Virus record (IMG/VR): IMGVR_UViG_3300005581_000073 | Coordinates: 1-33,243 of that record | Strand: one strand, 5' to 3' | Length of the DNA stretch: 33,243 nucleotides | Source of the DNA: a virus | In this document: piece after piece, positions 6,709 through 15,592 of the stretch | How the letters are laid out: every line of letters begins with the position of its first letter | Position numbering within the stretch: the first letter of the stretch is position 1 | Notes under the pieces: generated by a model | Told to the model about the DNA's origin: nothing | Databases searched by the model: none | Seen by the model: the letters and a program-made list of their open reading frames with translations, nothing else | Made by a program: the position numbers and the translations under genes

Positions 6709-9700
6709 TGGCTGGTGCAAGAATACAATTAAAGCGCGGTTTAGCAGCGCAGTGGACTGCCGCCAATACGGTTTTACTTTCTGGTGAAATCGGATACGAG
6801 ACAGATACCGATAAGTTTAAAATTGGTAACGGTAGTGCGGTATGGACATCTCTTCCCTATTTCAACGGCAATTTAACTGGATCAAATCTTAACGACCTTG
6901 CTGATGTAACTATTACCTCTGCTGCAAATGGCGATTTTCTTCGTTGGAATGGTACGGCATGGGTTAATGATGCTGTCAACCTTTCAACAGACACTGTTGG
7001 CGACTATGTTGGTTCTCTTGTTGCTGGAACCGGTATCACTCTTGCAAATAACTCTGGTGAAGGCGCAACACCTACTGTCACCGTTAACACATCGGTAATT
7101 CAAGCAAGGGTTGCAAATGTAACAGACACAGAAATCGGCTACCTTGATGGTGTCACCTCTGCCATTCAAACACAGTTGGATACCAAATCACCTACTAGCT
7201 CACCGACGTTCACAGGGACAGTAACCCTTCCAGATAACACTGTTGCTCTTGGAACCAAAACAAGCGGAGACTATGTTGCATCTTTGGTTGCTGGAACAGG
7301 TGTAACGCTCACCAATAACTCAGGCGAAACAGCAACACCAACTGTTGCAATTGGACAAGCAGTAGCCACAAATAGCAATGTTACTTTTAATGACGTAATT
7401 GTTTCTGGAAACTTGACTGTTAGTGGATCTACAACATCAATAAATACTGAAATACTTACCGTTGATGACAATGTTATTGTTCTTAATAATAATGTAACTA
7501 CTGCGCCAACAGAAAACGCTGGAATTGAAATTGAGCGCGGAACATCACCAAATGTTGTTGTTCGTTGGAATGAAACAACCGACAAATGGGAAACAACCAA
7601 CGACGGAACTACTTATGGAAACATAGTTACAACTGCGGATTCTGGCACTGTCACTAGCACAATGATTACTGACGGAACTATTGTTAATGGCGATATTAAC
7701 GCTTCCGCCGCAATCGCTCTTTCAAAGCTTGCTTCTGGAACATCCGCACAAGTCATTGTTGCTGACGCTTCAGGTGTTCCAACCTACGCAACTCTTACTG
7801 GAGATGTCACCGTTTCCAATACTGGAGTTACCACAATTACGGCCAACTCGGTTTCTCTCGGAACGGACACAACGGGTGACTATGTTCAAAACCTTGTTGC
7901 TGGAACTGGAGTTACCTTAACTAACAATACTGGTGAAAGTGCTACACCTACCGTTGCAATCGGGCAATCTATAGGAGCTGGCGACTCTCCGACATTTACT
8001 GGTCTTACCATCAATGGTGCGAGCGTTGTCTTTGAGGGTGCAACGGCAAACGATTTTGAAACGACTCTTGCCGTCACTGATCCAACTGCCGACCGTACGG
8101 TAACTTTTCAAGACGGTACAGGTACTGTTGCTTTTACTTCTGACGTCACAACTCACGCAAACTTAACGGAAGCACATGGTGCAACTGGTGCAGTTGTTGG
8201 AACAACAAATACCCAAACTCTCACAAACAAAACTCTCACATCACCAAAAATAAATGAAGATGTTGTACTAACTGCAACAGCAACAGAATTAAATGTTCTT
8301 GATGGAATCACTTCTTCAACAGCTGAACTAAACATTCTTGACGGCGCAACGCTTACAACCACAGAACTTAACTATGTAGACGGTGTAACAAGCGCAATTC
8401 AGACACAAATGGATTTGAAATCACCACTTGCGAGTCCAACATTTACAGGAACAGTAACCGTTCCCGACAATACTATTGCTCTTGGAACTAAAACAACTGG
8501 TGACTATGTAGCAACAATAACTGGCGGAACTGGTGTTAGTTCAACAGCCGCAACAACTGGTGAGGGAACAACCCACACGCTGTCTATCGGTCAAGCCGTA
8601 GGGACTGGAGACAATGTTACTTTTGCTGGTGTAACTGCTGCTTTAACAGGAAACGCAAGTACTGCAACAACTCTCCAAACTTCACGCAACATTGCTGGCC
8701 AAGCATTTAATGGTTCGGCAAATATCTCTATTGCGCCAACGGATCTAACCGGCGTAACCTCAACTGCAGCAGAACTAAATATTCTTGATGGTGCAACACT
8801 TACTACTACTGAACTAAATTATGTAGATGGTGTTACGAGCGCAATTCAAACACAAATTGATACTAAGGCACCTGCTGCCTCACCAACATTTACGGGAACA
8901 GTAACCCTTCCTGACAATACAGTCGCCCTTGGAACCAAAACGACCGGAGACTATGTAGCGACGATAACCGGTGGAACTGGCATCACCTCAACAGCATTAA
9001 CCACTGGGGAAGGCACGACTCATAGTCTCTCAATCGGTCAAGCCGTAGCAACAACAGACAATGTTACTTTTGCTGGCGTAACCGCTGATGCAATCAGGAT
9101 TGGTGTTACAGCCGCAGGAGAAATTGATACAGCTAGTGGCAATCTAACCATTGACTCCGCTGGAGGAACAGTCACAATTGATGACAACCTTACGGTAACT
9201 GGTGACTTAACGGTTTCGGGAACCACTACATCAATCAACACAGAAACACTCACGGTTGACGATAATATTATTGTTCTCAACAATAATGTAACTGGATCAC
9301 CAACAGAGAACGCAGGCATTGAAGTTGAACGCGGAACTTCAGCGAATGTGCTTGTTCGCTGGAACGAAACATCCGATAAGTGGGAAGCCACAAACGACGG
9401 CACGACATATGGAAATATAGTCACTTCAGCAGATAGTGGAACCGTGACATCTGCCATGATTGCTGACGGAACGATTGTTGATGCGGATGTAAATGCTTCA
9501 GCGGCAATTGCTCATTCAAAACTTGCTAATGCAACTGCTGGTCAAATTCTTCTTGGTACAACCACGACGGGTGTTGTAACTGCAACTACTCTGTCTGGTG
9601 ATGTGACCGTAACGGGTGCAGGTGTAACAGCAATCGGTTCTGGCAAAGTAACCAGTTCTATGATTGTTGACGGAACAATAGTTGATGGCGACATTAATGC

Positions 9701-10232
9701 TTCTGCTGGTATTGCATTATCAAAACTAGCAACAAGCACCGCTGGAAATATTATTGTTTATAACTCGGCTGGTGTCCCTACTGCTGTTGCTGAAACGGGA
9801 GATATAACCATCTCGGATACTGGCGTCACGGCGATTGGTTCTGGAAAAGTAACCAGCACGATGATTCTTGATGGAACTATTGTCAATGGTGACATCAACG
9901 CTTCCGCTGCGATTGACCTATCAAAACTTGCTTCAGGAACGTCTGCTCAGGTAATTGTTGCCAATGGTTCTGGTGTCCCAACATATGTAACACTTTCTGG
10001 TGATGTCACCATCTCAAACACGGGTGTTGCCACAATTCAAGCCAACTCGGTGGCTCTCGGAACGGACACGACAGGTTCTTATGTAACCTCACTTGTTGCA
10101 GGAACTGGTATAACATTAAGCAACAACTCTGGAGAAAGCGCCACTCCAACAGTTGCTGTAACGGCAAACACTTATGACGCATACGGTTCCGCACGGAATC
10201 TTGAGATTAAATTCCTTATGGAGGTTATGTAA
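6708..10232 (+). CDS. Large modular tail-fibre protein with Mtd-like N-terminal domain
   Basis: 1174 residues, the largest product here. Residues 1-50 (R-I-Q-L-K-R-G-L-A-A-Q-W ... G-E-I-G-Y-E-T-D-T-D-K-F-K-I-G-N-G) match the N-terminal domain of the Bordetella-phage major tropism determinant, used by many fibres. The rest is a mosaic of repeated modules: 'S-P-T-F-T-G-T-V-T-.-P-D-N-T' three times, 'T-T-T-E-L-N-Y-V-D-G-V-T-S-A-I-Q-T-Q' at least twice, a module ending 'D-K-W-E-.-T-N-D-G' twice, and 'D-G-T-I-V-.-G-D-I-N-A-S-A' four or more times. Such modules build long trimeric shafts. The C-terminus overlaps the next start. No chaperone or enzyme domain is visible. Recognition specificity probably depends on downstream genes or the tip. 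Confidence 0.85.
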   Translation: MAGARIQLKRGLAAQWTAANTVLLSGEIGYETDTDKFKIGNGSAVWTSLPYFNGNLTGSNLNDLADVTITSAANGDFLRWNGTAWVNDAVNLSTDTVGDYVGSLVAGTGITLANNSGEGATPTVTVNTSVIQARVANVTDTEIGYLDGVTSAIQTQLDTKSPTSSPTFTGTVTLPDNTVALGTKTSGDYVASLVAGTGVTLTNNSGETATPTVAIGQAVATNSNVTFNDVIVSGNLTVSGSTTSINTEILTVDDNVIVLNNNVTTAPTENAGIEIERGTSPNVVVRWNETTDKWETTNDGTTYGNIVTTADSGTVTSTMITDGTIVNGDINASAAIALSKLASGTSAQVIVADASGVPTYATLTGDVTVSNTGVTTITANSVSLGTDTTGDYVQNLVAGTGVTLTNNTGESATPTVAIGQSIGAGDSPTFTGLTINGASVVFEGATANDFETTLAVTDPTADRTVTFQDGTGTVAFTSDVTTHANLTEAHGATGAVVGTTNTQTLTNKTLTSPKINEDVVLTATATELNVLDGITSSTAELNILDGATLTTTELNYVDGVTSAIQTQMDLKSPLASPTFTGTVTVPDNTIALGTKTTGDYVATITGGTGVSSTAATTGEGTTHTLSIGQAVGTGDNVTFAGVTAALTGNASTATTLQTSRNIAGQAFNGSANISIAPTDLTGVTSTAAELNILDGATLTTTELNYVDGVTSAIQTQIDTKAPAASPTFTGTVTLPDNTVALGTKTTGDYVATITGGTGITSTALTTGEGTTHSLSIGQAVATTDNVTFAGVTADAIRIGVTAAGEIDTASGNLTIDSAGGTVTIDDNLTVTGDLTVSGTTTSINTETLTVDDNIIVLNNNVTGSPTENAGIEVERGTSANVLVRWNETSDKWEATNDGTTYGNIVTSADSGTVTSAMIADGTIVDADVNASAAIAHSKLANATAGQILLGTTTTGVVTATTLSGDVTVTGAGVTAIGSGKVTSSMIVDGTIVDGDINASAGIALSKLATSTAGNIIVYNSAGVPTAVAETGDITISDTGVTAIGSGKVTSTMILDGTIVNGDINASAAIDLSKLASGTSAQVIVANGSGVPTYVTLSGDVTISNTGVATIQANSVALGTDTTGSYVTSLVAGTGITLSNNSGESATPTVAVTANTYDAYGSARNLEIKFLMEVM
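7392..7628 (+). repeat. Tail-fibre module, copy 1
   Basis: This copy encodes about 79 residues including S-I-N-T-E-I-L-T-V-D-D-N, T-E-N-A-G-I-E-I-E-R-G and V-R-W-N-E-T-T-D-K-W-E. It matches copy 2 (9180-9422) closely in protein but differs at many third codon positions. Confidence 0.75.
9180..9422 (+). repeat. Tail-fibre module, copy 2
   Basis: Second copy of the module with S-I-N-T-E-T-L-T-V-D-D-N, T-E-N-A-G-I-E-V-E-R-G and V-R-W-N-E-T-S-D-K-W-E. Amino acids are largely conserved relative to 7392-7628, while synonymous positions have drifted. This is the pattern of an old duplication under protein-level selection. Confidence 0.75.
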
Positions 10233-10591
10233 TGGCATTGACACAAAAGCGACTTGCTGGTCCCGCGCAGTTAACGGCATCTTCTGCTGTTTACTACACA
10301 GTTCCAATCAGCACAACGACAATTGTTAAACAGATTATTTTGACAAACACAACAGCATCGGCCAAAACCGTAACCGTTCGTCTCAAACCGGCAAACGTCA
10401 GCGAAGCAGCAACTCACGACATCGTTAGCGCAATGTCCCTTGCAGCAAATGAAACTATGTCTTTTAACTGTTCATTAGTTTTAAACAACAACGGATCAAC
10501 AGCAAATGCTACGAATAGTGATCAATTGACTGCTCTTTGTAGTTCTGCTACTTCTGTTAATATAACCGTGGTTGGTGTAGAAGAGGCATAA
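10232..10591 (+). CDS. Tail-associated beta-rich protein
   Basis: 119 residues, one-base overlap with the large fibre stop. The pattern L-A-G-P-A-Q-L-T-A-S-S-A-V-Y-Y-T-V-P at the start and V-K-Q-I-I-L-T-N-T-T-A-S-A-K-T-V-T-V-R-L in the middle belong to small phage proteins, encoded near fibres, that form one beta-sandwich. The second half contains L-A-A-N-E-T-M-S-F-N-C and ends V-N-I-T-V-V-G-V-E-E. It probably decorates or caps the fibre assembly. I know the pattern from other phages but not a proven function. Confidence 0.6.
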   Translation: MALTQKRLAGPAQLTASSAVYYTVPISTTTIVKQIILTNTTASAKTVTVRLKPANVSEAATHDIVSAMSLAANETMSFNCSLVLNNNGSTANATNSDQLTALCSSATSVNITVVGVEEA

Positions 10592-11301
10592 TGGCTGGAA
10601 TGGTTCGCTACCCTGCGGCTAACGCAATGGCGTCATTTATTGATGCTCCAGATCCTGTTTACGGAACAGGATCTGATGGTGATGCAACCCTTGATGGAAC
10701 TACAACCGTTTTGAGCATGGCACCGTCGTCTAGTGTTTATTCAATGACGCAAGATTTGTATTTTAATAACTTGATAATCAATGCTGGCGTTACATTAAAA
10801 CCAAACGGTTACAGAATCTTTGTAAAGAATTTATTAACTTTTGGTGGAAACAACTCAACAATTGGTTTCACGACTGGATACGCAACTAGCGGATCAATCT
10901 TTCAAGGCGGAGCCGCCGCCACTGCTGTCACGCACAGTCTTGGTGGATCAGCAACTGGTTTTACGGCAACTGCACCAACCGCGGGTACTGGCGGTAGCGC
11001 ATACTACACAATTCCACGACAAGCAATTCAGGGATACTCTATAACAGCATCAGGAGGCCCTACATGGCTTCGTGGGGGTGCTGGTGGCACTGCGCAGGCT
11101 GGTGGGGCTGTAATCATCCTTGCAGCTCGTTACATTGCGGCTCCACCTTCGGGGACTGGATACATTAAAGCTCCAGGTACAGCACCTGCGGGTGGTGGAG
11201 TTATTTTAATTGTTTCATCTGCGGCTACTTTGCCTGCTGGCGTCTCTACGGACGTTACAGGTCAAAACGCTGGAACAGTGAATTACATGCAGTTGGTATA
11301 A
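10591..11301 (+). CDS. Glycine-rich tail adhesin-type protein
   Basis: 236 residues overlapping the previous stop. It begins with a segment shared in style with the next product: Y-G-T-G-S-D-G-D-A-T-L-D-G-T-T here, Y-G-N-G-A-D-G-D-V-T-I-S-G-T in the next. Both then have D-L-Y-F-N-N-L-I-I-N-A-G / D-K-Y-Y-N-S-L-T-V-P-L-G and Y-R-I-F-V-K / F-R-V-F-V-K. The second half is rich in Gly and Ala with G-G-A-G-G-T-A-Q-A-G-G-A-V-I-I-L-A-A and a G-G-G-V-I-L-I-V strand. This looks like a parallel beta structure with glycine loops, as in phage adhesins. It is a shorter paralogue of 11303-12724 without the His-rich insert. Confidence 0.65.
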   Translation: MAGMVRYPAANAMASFIDAPDPVYGTGSDGDATLDGTTTVLSMAPSSSVYSMTQDLYFNNLIINAGVTLKPNGYRIFVKNLLTFGGNNSTIGFTTGYATSGSIFQGGAAATAVTHSLGGSATGFTATAPTAGTGGSAYYTIPRQAIQGYSITASGGPTWLRGGAGGTAQAGGAVIILAARYIAAPPSGTGYIKAPGTAPAGGGVILIVSSAATLPAGVSTDVTGQNAGTVNYMQLV

Positions 11302-11302
11302 A

Positions 11303-12724
11303 ATGGCGGGAATTCAAAAAAGTGGATCGTTAGTAAAAGTACAGCGTGCAGGAAATGATCAGCTTTATGGAAATGGCGCTGATGGTGATGTGACAATCTC
11401 TGGAACAGTCACATTAACTAGTGACAAGTATTATAATTCTTTAACCGTCCCATTGGGAACATTTCTATACACCGCTGGTTTCAGAGTATTTGTTAAAACG
11501 ACAGCCGTAATCAACGGTGTTGTCGGTGTCTGCACACTCACGGGAAACTCTGCTGGCGTATCCAACGGCACCATCACTAGTCCTGGATCTTTAATATCAA
11601 CAGGAACAGCACCAGGCCACACCAACTCTTCAATTACATACCGTTTAGGTGGTGAAGGCGGAGGAGCAACTGCTCCCGGAACTTCAGTTCTTCCTTCTTT
11701 CCTGATTAAAAAATTTGAAGCTTTAACTGGAACAATAATTGATGCCACATACGCGTCTACACCTATTGCGCTTGCTGGTGGTTCAAAAGGAACAACAGGG
11801 ACAGTCGGAACAACCACCCCGATTGTTACGGGAACATGGCCCGGGAAGTCCGGTTCAGTAGGTACGGCTGGCGGACACCCAACAGACAGTGGAACGGTTG
11901 GTGCCGCTGGAGGAAGAGGTGCTACGGGCGCTGATGGAACAACAACTGGGGCTACTACTGGCGCAGGTGGCGCAGGTGGCGCTGGCGCTGCAGGTGGCGC
12001 AGTGGTTATTTTGATTGCTAAAACAATCACAGGAACCGGAACAGTTGCTTCTCTCGGGATGATTGGTACTGTTGGATCTGCTGGTGCTACAGGAAACCCT
12101 GGAACCGCAGGCGCAGCAGGCGCGGCCGCCCCTAACTACACGGTTACTCCGCATTCAGCTTCACCAACGCATCACCATACACCGAATGGACATGTGCATC
12201 CGCATGTGCATACACACCCACATCATACTACTCACCCACATCATTTGGTGTACCCACATCATCACGTAAACCATACGCATACGGTGCATCCGCATCACCA
12301 CTACAACACCGGTTATTCCGACATACATGACCATACCCCTGGTGGGCACCATCATGTGGGTCATCACCATACGACCTATAACCACCACCATACACCAGGT
12401 GGGCATCACCATACACCAGGTGGACATCACCATACGCCCGCTGGACATGCACACCCACATAGCCATGTACAAAGTCACGCACATCATGTTGCCAATCCAA
12501 CTATTCATTATGCAGGTGGTGCAGGCGGTGCAGGCGGTGCAGCTTCTCCTGCGGTGACGGGTGGAACTGGAAAACGCGGTGGTGCAGGCGGGGGCGGATC
12601 AATAATTGTTCTTACTGAAACGACACCATCTGGGCTAAACTATGATGTACGCTCAGGTACGACAGCAGATTCTGATACTTTTTCAGGTTCTTCTGGAACG
12701 ACCTATATACTTTTAAACGCCTAA
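11303..12724 (+). CDS. Glycine-rich tail adhesin with a histidine-rich insert
   Basis: 473 residues. Residues 1-75 match the N-terminal pattern of the preceding gene product. Residues about 180-282 form Gly/Ala collagen-like or polyglycine stretches (G-A-G-G-A-G-G-A-G-A-A-G-G-A-V-V-I-L). Residues 284-402 hold about 48 His in about 119 residues, in H-x-H, H-H-H-T-P and G-G-H-H-H units. Gly-rich sequence (A-G-G-A-G-G-A-G-G-A) and a final strand follow, so the His block is an insert between two glycine-rich parts. H-x-H motifs in the T4 long tail fibre coordinate iron; dense His here suggests metal-stabilised structure or metal-dependent binding, which is inference. It starts two bases after the preceding stop with little ribosome-binding sequence. 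Confidence 0.7.
   Translation: MAGIQKSGSLVKVQRAGNDQLYGNGADGDVTISGTVTLTSDKYYNSLTVPLGTFLYTAGFRVFVKTTAVINGVVGVCTLTGNSAGVSNGTITSPGSLISTGTAPGHTNSSITYRLGGEGGGATAPGTSVLPSFLIKKFEALTGTIIDATYASTPIALAGGSKGTTGTVGTTTPIVTGTWPGKSGSVGTAGGHPTDSGTVGAAGGRGATGADGTTTGATTGAGGAGGAGAAGGAVVILIAKTITGTGTVASLGMIGTVGSAGATGNPGTAGAAGAAAPNYTVTPHSASPTHHHTPNGHVHPHVHTHPHHTTHPHHLVYPHHHVNHTHTVHPHHHYNTGYSDIHDHTPGGHHHVGHHHTTYNHHHTPGGHHHTPGGHHHTPAGHAHPHSHVQSHAHHVANPTIHYAGGAGGAGGAASPAVTGGTGKRGGAGGGGSIIVLTETTPSGLNYDVRSGTTADSDTFSGSSGTTYILLNA
12152..12508 (+). repeat. Histidine-rich coding repeat region
   Basis: An in-frame stretch encoding about 119 residues with about 48 His. The clearest tandem units encode H-H-H-T-P-G-G, repeated around 12388-12440. 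The DNA is built from CAC/CAT runs and short CCA-GGT-GGG type linkers. The frame stays open, so this is coding repeat and not CRISPR. Confidence 0.85.
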
Positions 12725-12737
12725 AATTGGAGACATC

Positions 12738-12965
12738 ATGGAATTTGAACTAACAGCAGAACAAAAAATAAGTGCTTTGAATAATGTCAAAATACAAGTT
12801 ACCAATGAAATGTATTCAATGATTTTGTTTCTTGGTCTTGATCCAGATACTTTTGATTCATCAACATGGGTGCACGATGACACCCCAACAGGTAATGAGG
12901 CACGACTGATTTCTCTTCTTTCTACCGTTGCTATGGTTGATGCAAAGATTGCTGCACTCTCATAA
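12738..12965 (+). CDS. Small hypothetical protein after the adhesin genes
   Basis: 75 residues with a GGAG ribosome-binding site. The sequence is mostly helical: L-T-A-E-Q-K-I-S-A-L-N-N-V-K at the start and L-I-S-L-L-S-T-V-A-M-V-D-A-K-I-A-A-L at the end, with a D-P-D-T-F-D-S turn and an S-T-W-V-H segment between. It resembles short helical phage proteins encoded after fibre genes, but I cannot name a family. It lies at the border between the fibre block and the A+T-rich accessory block and could belong to either. Function unknown. Confidence 0.55.
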   Translation: MEFELTAEQKISALNNVKIQVTNEMYSMILFLGLDPDTFDSSTWVHDDTPTGNEARLISLLSTVAMVDAKIAALS

Positions 12966-12980
12966 TTTTAAAAGGTATAA

Positions 12981-14081
12981 ATGAGTGATATCTCAACAAT
13001 AGACACTTCCCTGTATGAATACTATTATTTAGTTGATACTCAAGAAGATTTTAAACTATACACAAGAACGCCCAATGGCGATATTGAGTTTACGGATTAC
13101 ACTAAATTTTTAAGTGGTGAAAAAACAATTATTGCTTTTGGTAAAAATATAAAATCACCAGTTAATAATCATAATTATTTTCTCAAAACCATAAATGATG
13201 AATATGTCATAAACTCTATAGATTATGAAGATTACAATTCTATTGTAAAGCAAGAAGATTTTTATAATAAAAGTTATTTTAATTTTTTAAATTTTATAAC
13301 AGCCGAAGCACACAGACAAAGAACAGATGCATTAATATTATCAAATAGCAAAAGATGCGATACTTCTTATTTTTCATTTATTCCATATCAAATATATGAT
13401 GGTGTAAAAACGACAACCAGCGATCCGTCAGTAATCAATCAACAGACAATTGAAAGATTAATATCAATCTTTTGTGTAACTGGGACATCTGCACTCACTC
13501 TGACTACCGTGCCGGGGATGGGGACATCTTTTCGTGACTGGCCGGCGGTAACCCGATGTGCTAAAACACTTATGGGAGCAATGAAACAAGTGATTGAATG
13601 GGCTTCGTTGTTGGATGAACCATTTAATAGCTCCGATGAGTTACCACGAGATGCAAAAAATTGGATTAATTCTTTAAAAATACCACAAGCAGTTCTTAAT
13701 GAAATATCAACAACGCAAGAAGACATGCCTCTTTACAGGTATTTAAAAGGCATACCCAATTCACGTCATGGATTCATTGAACAAGAAGAGTTATCGCCTC
13801 TTTTTGCTGAATGGCTTTACAAGCAAATGCTGTTTAGAACCCTTAACTCAATGGCTTTAAATCATCCCGATACTCCAAATTTTCCAGAAGAAGTGCTTAA
13901 CTTGGAAAAAGCAAAAATAGAAGCAATTATTTATGGTGCCTGCATCCTGTATGGACTAGATTATGAAACAGCAACACCTGACCAAATTATCAGTGCCCTT
14001 CCTCTTGAATCCGAAATATCTCAAGTAGAAACTCTTAAAACCGTCAAGGATGCAATAAACAATCGCAACGCATACCTGTAG
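12981..14081 (+). CDS. Unknown 366-residue protein, first gene of the A+T-rich accessory cassette
   Basis: Starts after AAAGG. No family recognised. The N-terminal 100 residues are rich in Tyr, Asp, Asn and Phe (S-L-Y-E-Y-Y-Y-L-V-D-T, Y-F-N-F-L-N-F-I-T-A-E-A-H-R-Q-R). The middle (about residues 150-190) switches to I-E-R-L-I-S-I-F-C-V-T-G-T-S-A-L-T and P-G-M-G-T-S-F-R-D-W-P-A. The C-terminal 120 residues look helical, with L-A/L-Y repeats. Base composition is strikingly A+T-rich; only 12 of the 60 bases at 13261-13320 are G or C. It sits six bases before the halogenase start, so a function linked to the halogenase (substrate carrier, partner) is possible but unproven. Confidence 0.7.
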   Translation: MSDISTIDTSLYEYYYLVDTQEDFKLYTRTPNGDIEFTDYTKFLSGEKTIIAFGKNIKSPVNNHNYFLKTINDEYVINSIDYEDYNSIVKQEDFYNKSYFNFLNFITAEAHRQRTDALILSNSKRCDTSYFSFIPYQIYDGVKTTTSDPSVINQQTIERLISIFCVTGTSALTLTTVPGMGTSFRDWPAVTRCAKTLMGAMKQVIEWASLLDEPFNSSDELPRDAKNWINSLKIPQAVLNEISTTQEDMPLYRYLKGIPNSRHGFIEQEELSPLFAEWLYKQMLFRTLNSMALNHPDTPNFPEEVLNLEKAKIEAIIYGACILYGLDYETATPDQIISALPLESEISQVETLKTVKDAINNRNAYL

Positions 14082-14086
14082 GAAAA

Positions 14087-15592
14087 ATGAATAACAAAAT
14101 ATCTTTTGCAATAGTTGGTTCTGGCACGGCAGGATTAGTGGCCGCATTAATGCTAAGAAAAGCTTTTAGAGATGCAGACATAACCGTTATCTCATCTTCT
14201 CAAATTGGGATAGTTGGTGTTGGTGAAGGGTCAACAGAGCATTGGAAAATGTTTATGGAATCTTGTGATATTCCAGTAGAGGAACTAATTGTAAATAGTT
14301 CAGCAACCCATAAAAATGGAATACGATTTGAAAACTGGACTAATCATACTCCTGACTATTTCCATAGCGTTGGTGGAATAGATGAAATTTTTGCTAACGG
14401 ACTTTATGCCTCCTATATGGGTATGATTGAAAATAAACAATTAATTACTAGTCAGACATCAAGTGTTGGATTGGTAACTAACAAAATTGGACGCCACAAT
14501 ATACATAGAACAGTAAATCAATTTCACTTTGATACATATCAACTTAATGACTATTTAATGGGTATATGTTTTAATAGAATGATTAAATTTGTTGAAGGAA
14601 ATGTAGATTCGGTTAATCTAGATTCTGAAAATGGAACAGTCAAATCAGTCAATGTGAATAACGGAACCATGATTGATGCTGATTTTTGGTTTGACGCAAG
14701 TGGTTTTTCCCGCGTAATCATGAATTCCCTAGAGAATACTGAATGGGAATCTTTTTCTCCTTACCTATTGGCGGATTCTGCAATCGCATTCCCAACAGAG
14801 TCTGACCCAAATGGCCAGATACGACCATACACACGCGCCCGTGCGGCATCTTCTGGTTGGATGTGGGAAATACCAACACAAGAGCGGCGGGGAAACGGTT
14901 ATGTATTTTCGTCTGCGCACATATCTGTAGATAAAGCAATAGAAGAAGCTGAGAAGATTAGTGGATACAAGGTTAAAGACAATCCACGAACATTCAAATA
15001 TGATGCTGGTTATCTAAAAAATCAGTGGGTTAAGAATTGTGTTGCCGTTGGTCTTGCAGGTGCTTTTGTTGAGCCACTAGAAGCGACAAGTATTGGTAGC
15101 ACGATAATTTTAATGAAGTCTTTAATGCAAAGCCTTTCTTCATATACTAAAGAGTCTGAAAAAATGCAGACTGCATACAACAAGATGACTAAAGAAACAA
15201 TGAGAAACATACTAACGATGATAAGACTTCATTATGTTTCCGATAGAAGAGATACTCAATTTTGGATAGATCAATCAAACATGCCAATCAATGATGAATT
15301 GCAAGAGCTGATTGATTTATGGTCAGAGCGTCCACCATCTCGGTATGATTCATACAATCAACAACATCTAATGTTTCAAACCCCTCATCTGGCTCATGTA
15401 ATGCAAGGACAAGGACTAATACCTCCTGAACCTTCCTCAATCGCCCTAGACAGACTCAACATAAGAGATATTGTACGTGCGGAAATTGATAAAATCAGAA
15501 ATTCACGACACGCACATGAACTTATTGACCATAGAGTAGGGTTAATGGAAATCAAACTTATTGACGAGGAGTACAGCAATGGAATTCAATAA
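14087..15592 (+). CDS. Flavin-dependent tryptophan halogenase family protein
   Basis: 501 residues, normal family length, with AGGA before the ATG. The FAD-binding G-x-G-x-x-G motif is V-G-S-G-T-A-G at residues 10-16. The family motif W-x-W-x-I-P is seen as W258-M-W260-E-I262-P263. Lysine 76 (A-T-H-K-N-G-I-R-F-E-N-W) lies where the catalytic Lys of PrnA/RebH-type enzymes lies, and E329-P-L-E332-A-T-S-I is the family's second active-site motif. These enzymes use FADH2, O2 and halide to halogenate an indole or another aromatic substrate; the substrate cannot be read here. Similar genes are known in some marine phages. It overlaps the next gene by 14 bases and heads a cassette with two oxygenases. 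The active-site residues look intact. Confidence 0.88.
   Translation: MNNKISFAIVGSGTAGLVAALMLRKAFRDADITVISSSQIGIVGVGEGSTEHWKMFMESCDIPVEELIVNSSATHKNGIRFENWTNHTPDYFHSVGGIDEIFANGLYASYMGMIENKQLITSQTSSVGLVTNKIGRHNIHRTVNQFHFDTYQLNDYLMGICFNRMIKFVEGNVDSVNLDSENGTVKSVNVNNGTMIDADFWFDASGFSRVIMNSLENTEWESFSPYLLADSAIAFPTESDPNGQIRPYTRARAASSGWMWEIPTQERRGNGYVFSSAHISVDKAIEEAEKISGYKVKDNPRTFKYDAGYLKNQWVKNCVAVGLAGAFVEPLEATSIGSTIILMKSLMQSLSSYTKESEKMQTAYNKMTKETMRNILTMIRLHYVSDRRDTQFWIDQSNMPINDELQELIDLWSERPPSRYDSYNQQHLMFQTPHLAHVMQGQGLIPPEPSSIALDRLNIRDIVRAEIDKIRNSRHAHELIDHRVGLMEIKLIDEEYSNGIQ

Noticed and set aside
6708-10232. Possible diversity-generating retroelement because of the Mtd-like N-terminus
   Set aside because: No reverse transcriptase gene and no template/variable repeat pair with adenine-specific changes are seen in the window; the Mtd-like N-terminal domain is widespread in ordinary fibres.
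11431-12154. Long antisense frames opposite the glycine-rich adhesin, one of 199 residues
   Set aside because: Their Pro/Val/Ala-rich content is just the complement of Gly/Ala/Thr repeat DNA; they have no sensible start and lie fully inside a strong gene.
12161-12508. Met/Val/Trp-rich antisense frames opposite the His-rich stretch
   Set aside because: They are the complement of CAC/CAT repeats. The composition is not that of a real protein.
12152-12508. Repeats that could be mistaken for a CRISPR array
   Set aside because: Units are short, of irregular spacing and in frame with a long coding region; there are no unique spacers.
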